Shown here: piece after piece, positions 1 through 4,747 of the stretch | Numbering within the stretch: the stretch's first letter is position 1 | How the letters are laid out: every line of letters begins with the position of its first letter | From: CAZKCK01 sp964552325 | GTDB taxonomy: Bacteria; Bacteroidota; Bacteroidia; Bacteroidales; TTA-H9 | Length of the DNA: 8,244 bases | Reading direction: 5' to 3' | Assembly: GCA_964552325.1 (NCBI GenBank) | Contig: CAZKHA010000154.1 | Span: forward strand, 1 to 8,244 | Position numbers and translations under genes: made by a program | Notes under the pieces: model-generated | The model's input: only the letters and a program-made list of their open reading frames with translations | Told to the model about the DNA's origin: nothing | Database searches by the model: none

Positions 1-564
1 GTTTTAGCTCTTTCGCTCGTTGCAATGAGCTCATGTACAGTACGCAAAGTTACACGTGTTGATCCCGGTCAAACCATTGACCTGAGTGGAAGATGGAACG
101 ATGCCGATGCCCGAATGACGGGTGAAGCCATGATAGCCGAGGCCTTAGGTGGACGATGGCTGAACGAATTTGAACAGGCTAATGCTCGCCGCCCAGTGGT
201 AATTGTGGGTTTTGTTAAGAACAAAACATCTGAGCACATTGATGCCGAACCTTTTATGAAAGATTTAGAAAAGGCGTTTATCAATTCAGGGCGTGTACGT
301 TTGGTTCAATCGGGCGAAAAACGCGAAGCCATCCGGGCTGAACGCGCTGACCAACAAGAATACGCAGCCACCGAAACCATTAAAAAATGGGGCCGCGAAG
401 TAGGTGCCGACCTCATGCTGCAAGGTTCAATCAATTCAATAATCGACTCTTATAACAATGAAAAAGTTAACTATTACCAAGTTAACCTCGAGCTTACAAA
501 TCTCGAAACCAATGAAATAATTTGGATTGGCGACAAAAAAATAAAAAAATACGTCAACAAATAG
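1..564 (+). CDS. lpoB: LpoB-family penicillin-binding-protein activator lipoprotein (5' end outside window)
   Basis: The open frame runs from base 1 to the stop at 562-564. The ATG at 25 is internal: the bases before it encode VLALSLVAMSSC, the hydrophobic end of a signal peptide with a lipobox ending in Cys, so the true start lies upstream. After the Cys come the family-like segment DLSGRWNDADARMTGEAM, a buried strand (RPVVIVGFV), a helix with EPFMKDLEKAFINSGRVRLV, and a C-terminal sheet (GADLMLQGSINSI, then YYQVNLELTNLETNEIIW). This matches the small alpha/beta domain of LpoB. In gammaproteobacteria LpoB is an outer-membrane lipoprotein that reaches through the periplasm to stimulate PBP1b; in Bacteroidota that role is inferred from family membership. 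The residues after Cys (TVRK) are not acidic, so no surface-export signal is seen and a periplasm-facing location is likely. A COG3014 gene follows after 30 bp without a terminator, which suggests co-transcription. Confidence 0.85.
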   Translation, partial: VLALSLVAMSSCTVRKVTRVDPGQTIDLSGRWNDADARMTGEAMIAEALGGRWLNEFEQANARRPVVIVGFVKNKTSEHIDAEPFMKDLEKAFINSGRVRLVQSGEKREAIRAERADQQEYAATETIKKWGREVGADLMLQGSINSIIDSYNNEKVNYYQVNLELTNLETNEIIWIGDKKIKKYVNK

Positions 565-594
565 TTCTAATTTTCACTTTTTAGTGCCAATATC

Positions 595-2007
595 ATGATG
601 CGGATGCTTAACCATTTGCCGCTTAATGCCATATACCTAACCCTGTTAGGTATGCTGTTTACAGGATGCGCAACCTATTACCAACAAAATGCCAAACTTA
701 ACGCGTTTGTTCAAAAGGGCGATTTTGTAAAAGCCCGTGAAGTTCTTGTGGCCCAGGGCGATTCGGTAAGTGGGAAAAACCGTGTTTTGCATCAAATGAA
801 CCGGGGTTGGGTTGACCACATGCTTGGAAACTACCAGCAGAGCATTGCAATGCTCAATAAAGCTGACTTGTATATAGAAGACTACCAAAAAAACTATGGT
901 GCCGAAGCATTGGCAATGGTCAGCAACCCCGGGGTTAAACCCTACGCGCCCGAAGATCCGGAAAAAGTAATGGTAAACTATTACAAAGCCTTGGATTTTC
1001 TTCAATTAGGCGATTACCAAAGCGCTTTGGTAGAGGCCCGGCGTATTAACCAAAAGCTTGCCGAGCTAAACGATAAGTACAAAGGCAAGAAAAACCGGTA
1101 TGCCAACGATGCTTTTGCCCATGTGTTAATGGGCCTTATTTATGATGCCAGTTACGATTACAACAACGCATTTATCGCCTACCGGAATGCATTAACGGCT
1201 TATGATTCCGTATATTCGCAACAATTTGGAATTGAAGCCCCCCAACAGCTCAAATCTGATTTGCTTCGCACCGCATGGCTTAATGGCTTTATGGAGGAAC
1301 TGTCATTTTACGAAGAGAAATTCAATACCAAATACCAACATGTTCCGAATGAGGGTGGCACCCTGGTCTATTTTTGGGAGAATGGATTTGGCCCCGTAAA
1401 AGATGAATGGAGCATTAATTTTTCGAAGGTTGGTGGCGATGGCGGCATGGCCATGATTGAAAATGCCGAATATGGAATGTCGTTCCCCGTGTTTCTTGGA
1501 ACCGGTAAATCCTCGGGAGGTTTCGCTGATTTGAATTTTCTTCGCGTGGCTTTTCCCAAATACATCGAACGGCAAATGGTATTTCATCAGGCCACACTTA
1601 AAACTTCGCTGGGTGATGTGGCTTTTGAAAAGGCGCAAGACCTAAACGCCATCTTATTTAAAACCCTCGAAGACCGCATGGTACGCGAAATGGCCAATTC
1701 AATTGCACGCCTTGCAGCCAAAAAAGCCATGGAGGCGGCTGTACGCGAAGGCGATAAAAACATAGGTGCAGTGGTTGGTATTGTAAATGCCATAAGCGAA
1801 AAGGCCGATACCCGAAACTGGCAAACCCTCCCCGCACAAATTAGTTACGCCAAGGCGCATCTCCCGGAAGGTGAGCAAACGGTAGAACTTGTTTTTGATG
1901 CCAGCAATACTCAAAAAACCAACCCGATTCCTGTAAATATCCAAAAAGGAAAGACGGCCTTCAAGAGCTTTAGGAGCCTCGAAAGCCGTCTTCCGCAGGG
2001 GCGTTAA
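595..2007 (+). CDS. COG3014-type lipoprotein with TPR-like helical repeats
   Basis: This encodes a 470-residue lipoprotein. The signal peptide (residues 1-24) ends in the lipobox LFTG-Cys25, and the mature protein begins CATYYQQNAKL. Residues 30-250 are helical and TPR-like: VQKGDFVKAREVL, MLGNYQQSIAMLNKADLYIEDY, YYKALDFLQLGDYQSALVEARRIN and LMGLIYDASYDYNNAFIAYRNAL, each pairing a small-residue turn with aromatic contacts. The later part has a WENGFGPVKDEW segment, an Ala-rich helix near residues 364-385 (MANSIARLAAKKAMEAA), and a basic C-terminus. This architecture and its position beside LpoB fit the uncharacterised COG3014 family, which is also found next to LpoB in Vibrio-type clusters; that comparison is from general knowledge. 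The molecular role is unknown, and a scaffold or partner for LpoB is inference. ATGs at 595, 598 and 604 all leave the signal peptide intact, so the exact start is uncertain. The last 60 bases also contain an inverted repeat that may terminate the opposing gene. Confidence 0.8.
   Translation: MMRMLNHLPLNAIYLTLLGMLFTGCATYYQQNAKLNAFVQKGDFVKAREVLVAQGDSVSGKNRVLHQMNRGWVDHMLGNYQQSIAMLNKADLYIEDYQKNYGAEALAMVSNPGVKPYAPEDPEKVMVNYYKALDFLQLGDYQSALVEARRINQKLAELNDKYKGKKNRYANDAFAHVLMGLIYDASYDYNNAFIAYRNALTAYDSVYSQQFGIEAPQQLKSDLLRTAWLNGFMEELSFYEEKFNTKYQHVPNEGGTLVYFWENGFGPVKDEWSINFSKVGGDGGMAMIENAEYGMSFPVFLGTGKSSGGFADLNFLRVAFPKYIERQMVFHQATLKTSLGDVAFEKAQDLNAILFKTLEDRMVREMANSIARLAAKKAMEAAVREGDKNIGAVVGIVNAISEKADTRNWQTLPAQISYAKAHLPEGEQTVELVFDASNTQKTNPIPVNIQKGKTAFKSFRSLESRLPQGR
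1943..1992 (-). terminator. Candidate intrinsic terminator of the beta-barrel gene, inside the COG3014 coding end
   Basis: AAGACGGC (1951-1958) and GCCGTCTT (1985-1992) form a perfect 8-bp stem. After one mismatch it continues with TTC/GAA, and possibly GAG/CTC nearer the loop. Read on the minus strand, the hairpin is followed by TCCTTTTTGG, a U-rich tract, and it begins 18 bp beyond the stop of the minus-strand barrel gene. On the plus strand it is followed by CCGCAGGGGCG, which is not U-rich, so it is a poorer terminator in that direction. The placement makes sense because the two convergent stops are only 3 bp apart, leaving no intergenic room. Confidence 0.45.
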
Positions 2008-2010
2008 ACG

Positions 2011-2460
2011 TTAAAAGCGATACCGCACATTCAAGCCAAAACCACCCGCGTGCAGTCCATCACTGTTGATTAAGCCAATGGCCGGGCGCCAGTCGAGGCC
2101 AATGGTCAGCGGGATGTCAAAAGCATATTCGGCACCAACTTCGCCCACTGCGGCAAGATTAAACTCGCCTCCTGTGGCCAACGAAGCACCAACACCCGGA
2201 TAAAAAATGAACCCATCGGCAATCGGGAATTTCCAGTCGTAAAGCCCTGCCAAAACAATTCCATTGTCCCAGAACGTGGCATCGGCATGTAACCGACTGC
2301 CCAAAAAAGGCATTACCGCATCAATGGTAACATTGCCACCATGGGTATCGCCCAGGCGAACCCCAAGTTCAAAGCCTTGACTACTATGGCGCTGCGCAAA
2401 CGACGGAAGGGATAGAAGCCCTGTGAGCGCCAACAGAATACAAATACGTGTTACATTCAT
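2011..2460 (-). CDS. Small outer-membrane beta-barrel protein of unknown role
   Basis: This encodes 149 residues with a clear Sec signal peptide: MNVTRICILLALTGLLSLPS, then FA, with likely cleavage before Gln23. The mature part alternates hydrophobic and polar residues in about eight short strands separated by Gly/Asp turns: GFELGVRLGD, GNVTIDAVMPF, RLHADATFW, GIVLAGLYDWKFP, GFIFYPGVGASLA, EFNLAAVGEVGAEYAF, LTIGLDWRPAIGLI and AGGFGLNVRYRF. The terminal Phe in an aromatic-ended last strand is the usual signal for BAM-dependent insertion into the outer membrane. The size suits an eight-stranded barrel such as those of the OmpA/OmpW-like groups. No ligand or enzymatic motif is visible, so no function is proposed. 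It is convergent with the COG3014 gene (3 bp between stops). Its start lies directly next to a long inverted repeat at 2466-2565, and no good TAnnTTTG promoter was found upstream. Confidence 0.75.
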   Translation of the reverse strand: MNVTRICILLALTGLLSLPSFAQRHSSQGFELGVRLGDTHGGNVTIDAVMPFLGSRLHADATFWDNGIVLAGLYDWKFPIADGFIFYPGVGASLATGGEFNLAAVGEVGAEYAFDIPLTIGLDWRPAIGLINSDGLHAGGFGLNVRYRF

Positions 2461-2465
2461 TTTTT

Positions 2466-2565
2466 AAAGCGTTTTAAGGTTATAAACAAGGCAGCGTTTA
2501 TCAAAACTCAGGCCATTCGGCATTGCCTACCGAAAGCTTGCCTGCCTTGTACTTTAACACGCTTT
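2466..2565. repeat. Long imperfect inverted repeat next to the beta-barrel start
   Basis: The left arm (2466-2494) and the reverse complement of the right arm (2542-2565) align as AAAGCGT, one mismatch, TTAA, one mismatch, GT, a 5-base insertion (TATAA) in the left arm, then a perfect ACAAGGCAG. This is 22 of 24 paired positions apart from the gap. The central 47 bases contain a smaller stem, TTCGG (2516-2520) with CCGAA (2530-2534). If transcribed leftward with the barrel gene, the whole unit would form a 5' UTR structure ending six bases before the ATG. A small non-autonomous element is the alternative; no second copy was seen in this window. Confidence 0.6.
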
Positions 2566-2961
2566 TGTGGATTTTGTTGTATCCAACCGCCCATCAGGCT
2601 CTAACAAGGTTCTAGTAACAAAAAGCTGTTATTATTTGCGTGTAACCTTCACACAAGCGTGAAGCAATGCAGATGGACGGCGGCACCCAATCACGCCAAA
2701 AAAACAAAATCGTGAAGAAAAGCGGGGAAAACTTAAAAGATTGCCTATATTTAGCTTACGTGATGAGTGCATACATCCTTTGGATATTTAACCCGAAGAA
2801 AACAACCATAGATTAATTCTTTAAAATAAAGGGGGCTTGTTGAATGAAGATGGTTCAACACCTGCACGATGGCCTGAAAGAAGCAATGGTTTAAGACACC
2901 TTGATGGCATAATACATTATTGCTCACTACCTGTATATAGCCAAAGATTTTGTGGTGTTAA
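2566..2961. other. Intergenic stretch, no convincing gene
   Basis: About 400 bases lie between the inverted repeat and repeat A. Visible items are a 6-bp hairpin CTTCAC/GTGAAG (2647-2652 with 2659-2664), a 7-bp dyad TGTTGAA/TTCAACA (2838-2844 with 2854-2860), and TATATTTA near 2746-2753, which resembles the Bacteroidota -7 element but lacks its final G. An open frame at 2667-2816 could encode 49 residues and is listed separately. A TTG-initiated frame beginning at 2837 runs into the tandem array and is not believed to be coding. Confidence 0.5.
2667..2816 (+). CDS. Possible 49-residue protein with one hydrophobic segment
   Basis: The frame starts at ATG 2667 and stops at 2814-2816. The N-terminus is basic and polar (MQMDGGTQSRQKNKIVKKSG). 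It is followed by a hydrophobic stretch, CLYLAYVMSAYILWIF (residues 26-41), and a short basic tail (NPKKTTID). That layout suits a single-pass membrane microprotein. Arguments against: there is no ribosome-binding signal, no homologue is recognised, and the length is well within what chance allows in AT-rich spacer DNA. It could also be a decayed piece of a dispersed repeat, like neighbouring segments. It is listed only as a candidate. Confidence 0.15.
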   Translation: MQMDGGTQSRQKNKIVKKSGENLKDCLYLAYVMSAYILWIFNPKKTTID

Positions 2962-2991
2962 TTTGGCTCTTCGTTGTTTTTTGTGGGTAAT
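2962..2991 (+). repeat. Dispersed direct repeat A, copy 1
   Basis: Thirty bases match 7911-7940 at 27 positions. The sequence begins TTTGGCTCT and ends TTTTTTGTGGG-T-AAT. In one frame it reads FGSSLFFVGN, against FGSTLFFVGN in copy 2. Two of the three base differences are synonymous, suggesting descent from a coding sequence. Here the frame is closed by a stop immediately upstream, so this copy looks decayed. Confidence 0.65.
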
Positions 2992-3029
2992 TTTTGGGTA
3001 TTCAATGAAGATTTGTTTGGGTATAGAAA

Positions 3030-3242
3030 GGTACAGGGTACAGGGAAAAGGGTGAAGGGAGGAAGAGGAGAAGAGGAGAAAGGGTGAAGAGGAGAAGAGG
3101 AGAAAGGGTGAAAGGGAGAAGAGGTGAAGAGGAGAAAGGGTGAAAGGGTGAAGAGGAGAAGAGGAGAAAGGGTGAAAGGGAAGAAGAGGAGAAGAGGAGA
3201 AAGGGTGAAAGGGAGAAGAGGTGAAGAGTTGAAGAGGAGAAG
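3030..3242 (+). repeat. Tandem array of 24 purine-rich 8-bp units
   Basis: From 3050 to 3242 the sequence parses completely into 24 consecutive units of consensus RGGWGAAR, such as AGGAGAAG, AGGAGAAA, GGGTGAAA and GGGAGAAG. One unit (3178-3186) carries an extra base. A block of five units at 3090-3129 is repeated exactly at 3187-3226, showing expansion by larger duplications. Immediately before the array are two copies of the 7-mer GGTACAG (3030-3043) and then GGAAAAG, a related shorter register. Nearly all bases on this strand are purines, so the DNA could adopt triplex or other non-B forms and is prone to slippage. An 8-bp period does not preserve reading frame, which argues against a coding role. 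Confidence 0.9.
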
Positions 3243-3282
3243 GATACCAACTTATCAACTCAGCTACAAACTTGATAGTTCT

Positions 3283-3308
3283 TTAACTTGAAATCAGCGA
3301 TGGCCAAA
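3283..3308 (+). repeat. Dispersed direct repeat B, copy 1
   Basis: Twenty-six bases match 8085-8110 with one difference: TTAACT, then T here or A in copy 2, then the perfect 19-mer GAAATCAGCGATGGCCAAA. The bases just upstream also align loosely (CAAAC, GATA or AATA, GTT, then CT-rich), so the homology may extend about 20 bases further. With copy 2 it brackets the esterase and two-component genes in direct orientation, 4802 bp apart. Confidence 0.75.
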
Positions 3309-3348
3309 TAATATGGAAGCAGATTGTTAATCGGGCTAGTTCTAGTGA

Positions 3349-3555
3349 GGATGTAGAATCGGACTCGTAAATCTGATGGACGAATACTATTGTGAGGCAT
3401 AGGGCTGCGCATGCAGCTGGCTTCCGCAGCAATTCTGGCAATGGGATTATAACGGGCTTAACAAGGGCGTTTCTGGCGACTGTCCCGACAAAGGAGGGAT
3501 TGCTTTTCTTTTCGCGGCTTTGAAAAGAATAATAGAGATAAACCTGATACCTTAA
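3349..3555 (+). pseudogene. Stop-interrupted protein-like fragment, unidentified
   Basis: In the frame ending at the stop 3553-3555, bases 3349-3399 read as GCRIGLVNLMDEYYCEA. A TAG (3400-3402) follows, then 50 open codons including SWLPQQFWQWDYNGL, NKGVSGDCPDKGGIAFLF and AALKRIIEINLIP. The composition (Trp, Tyr and Gly together, a hydrophobic helix near the end) is more protein-like than the surrounding spacer. However, there is no start codon in the open part and no family I can name. It may be the degraded end of a mobile-element gene lying next to repeat B. A hairpin GCTGCG/CGCAGC (3404-3409 with 3425-3430) lies within it. Chance is a real alternative. Confidence 0.25.
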
Positions 3556-3681
3556 TCATTTGAACAACAAGCATTAAGATATTATTGGTTGTCAAAAAAA
3601 ATCTTGATGGCTTTTACAATGGAGACTTATTCATGCTGTACAATATCACAAAATTTCTCACTTAACATGGCGATGAGCCTT
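3556..3681. other. Intergenic spacer upstream of the esterase operator region
   Basis: No gene is visible. One stem with a single G-U pair, CATTAAGAT (3572-3580) with ATCTTGATG (3601-3609), encloses a 20-base loop that includes an A-run. It could be a weak terminator or a leftover structure. The A-run and T-poor flank do not make a canonical intrinsic terminator in either direction. Confidence 0.4.
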
Positions 3682-3728
3682 CCCATTGAACGTTTCAAAT
3701 TGGGTTTGTTCCGTTTCAACGGCCAATT
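3682..3728 (+). promoter_or_regulatory. Overlapping dyads and a LytTR-like tandem direct repeat
   Basis: Two 9-mers, AACGTTTCA (3689-3697) and TCCGTTTCA (3710-3718), are separated by exactly 12 bp. Both fit the first six positions of the general LytTR site [TA][AC][CA]GTT, which these regulators bind as direct repeats about two helical turns apart; positions 8 and 9 of the consensus are not matched. The identical core is CGTTTCAA. The same DNA also forms hairpins: CCCA-TTGAA / TTCAA-at-TGGG (3682-3704), CCGTT-tc-AACGG (3711-3722), and the enclosing AATTGG/CCAATT (3698-3703 with 3723-3728). The block ends about 45 bp upstream of the candidate -7 element of the esterase operon, a suitable place for an activator. 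The likely partner is the LytTR regulator at 7080-7850, which is inference. Confidence 0.45.
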
Positions 3729-3773
3729 ATATCGCTTCGCTTAACTTGTTCTATCAGCGCCATTCTATCCATT

Positions 3774-3781
3774 TATTTTTG
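3774..3781 (+). promoter_or_regulatory. Candidate Bacteroidota -7 element for the esterase operon
   Basis: TATTTTTG is an exact match to TAnnTTTG, the -7 element used by the Bacteroidota primary sigma factor. It lies 28 bp before the ATG at 3810. The nearest TTG upstream (3746-3748) leaves a 25-bp spacer, longer than the usual 19 or so. A weak -33 is what would be expected of a promoter that depends on an activator, such as one bound at the LytTR-like site. Confidence 0.45.
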
Positions 3782-3809
3782 CATCATTGTTAAACCTTAA
3801 TTAAGATAT

Positions 3810-4727
3810 ATGAGAATGTTGGTATTAAATTTAGTTCTAAGTGTCCTGTTTTTGACCATGGGTTGTTCAAAAGATGATTCATCTACGGTTCCAACAGGGA
3901 CAACAACTGCAACTACTTACACAAATGTTGCATACGCCACAGCTTCGAATGCCCAGAAATTGGATATTTATTTGCCTTCCGGCGATGGCCCCTTTCCGGT
4001 GGTCGTATTCATTCATGGTGGTGCATTTTTAATGGGTGATAAAAGCATGGAAGCAAGCAATGCAGCCGTGTTGGTTGGCAAAGGATATGCTGCAGTAAGC
4101 ATAAACTATCGCTTGAGCGGTGAGGCAAAGTTCCCGGCTCAAATTCAGGATTGCAAGGCAGCAGTGCGTTTTTTGCGTGCCAATGCAGCGAAATACAAAT
4201 TAAACCCCGACAAAATTGCATCATGGGGTGCATCTGCAGGTGGCAACCTTTCAGCACTTTTGGGCACATCGGGTGGCGTAGCAGAATTAGAAGGATCCGA
4301 ATTAGGGAATAGTACTTTTTCATCAACTGTTTTAGTTTCTGTAGATTGGTTTGGCCCTATCAATTTTTTGACCATGGATGCCGAAGCCTCCGCATTAGGT
4401 TTTACGTTAACTACAAATTCTGCGAGTTCACCAGAATCAATGTTAATGGGTGCCGCCATCCAAACAATACCATCTCAAGTAGCTAAAGCTAATCCAACAA
4501 CCTATATTTCAGCTGATGATGCTGCATTTTTTATCCAGGTTGGCGATGCGGATAGAAATATACCTTACACCCAGAGCAAAAATTTCTACAATGCCTTGGT
4601 ACCGGTTATAAGCACAGATCATGCTTATTTTGAGCTGTTAGCAGGGGCCGGCCACGGAGGATCACAGTTTACGGCTACCTCGAATATGGAAAAAGTAGTG
4701 GCCTTTTTAGACAAATACATGAAATAA
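3810..4727 (+). CDS. Alpha/beta-hydrolase esterase (BD-FAE / acetyl-esterase type), probable surface lipoprotein
   Basis: This encodes 305 residues. Residues 1-18 form a lipoprotein signal peptide with lipobox LTMG-Cys19. The mature start C-S-K-D-D resembles the Bacteroidota lipoprotein export signal that sends lipoproteins to the outer face of the outer membrane. A Thr-rich linker follows to about residue 40. The hydrolase fold shows the oxyanion motif HGGAF (69-73), nucleophile elbow G-A-S142-A-G-G, acid in GDAD248RNIPY and base in GAGH282GG, so the triad is complete. The order and spacing fit the BD-FAE family (bifunctional acetyl-xylan/feruloyl esterases) and related COG0657 esterases, which hydrolyse acyl esters on hemicellulose; the substrate here is inferred. 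It begins an operon with a paralogue 20 bp downstream. A second in-frame ATG lies two codons in and would also keep the signal peptide. Carboxylesterase of other specificity is the main alternative. Confidence 0.85.
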   Translation: MRMLVLNLVLSVLFLTMGCSKDDSSTVPTGTTTATTYTNVAYATASNAQKLDIYLPSGDGPFPVVVFIHGGAFLMGDKSMEASNAAVLVGKGYAAVSINYRLSGEAKFPAQIQDCKAAVRFLRANAAKYKLNPDKIASWGASAGGNLSALLGTSGGVAELEGSELGNSTFSSTVLVSVDWFGPINFLTMDAEASALGFTLTTNSASSPESMLMGAAIQTIPSQVAKANPTTYISADDAAFFIQVGDADRNIPYTQSKNFYNALVPVISTDHAYFELLAGAGHGGSQFTATSNMEKVVAFLDKYMK

Positions 4728-4747
4728 ATAATATAAAAATTACTTCG

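Noticed and set aside
2962..2991. Repeat A as the terminal inverted repeat of an ISL3-type insertion sequence (GGCTCT start)
   Set aside because: Both copies are in the same orientation. No inverted partner, target duplication or transposase was found, and the copies show codon-like substitution instead.
2837..3055. A 72-codon plus-strand open frame starting with TTG
   Set aside because: It has a rare start and no protein-like pattern. It crosses repeat A in a frame different from the one with silent changes and ends in the tandem array.
3030..3242. CRISPR array
   Set aside because: Units are 8 bp and contiguous, with no unique spacers and no cas genes nearby.
2917..3258. Long minus-strand open frames (82 and 113 codons) rich in Ser, Pro, Leu and Phe
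   Set aside because: They are translations of the 8-bp tandem array. The low-complexity SSPFHPF-like pattern appears in more than one frame and carries no independent evidence of coding.
3456..3475. GCTTAACAAGGGCG as an integron attC-like core
   Set aside because: It fits RYYYAAC, but no matching GTTRRRY partner or paired L/R arms lie within a plausible distance, and no integron integrase is present.
3667..3744. A 25-codon plus-strand frame (MAMSLPIERFKLG...)
   Set aside because: It coincides with the dyad cluster upstream of the esterases. The peptide's internal symmetry is explained by the CGTTTCAA repeats, and no start signal is seen.
4145..4459. Minus-strand open frames inside the first esterase, and similar ones in the COG3014 gene
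   Set aside because: They are shadows opposite strong coding sequences with complete motifs and show no features of their own.
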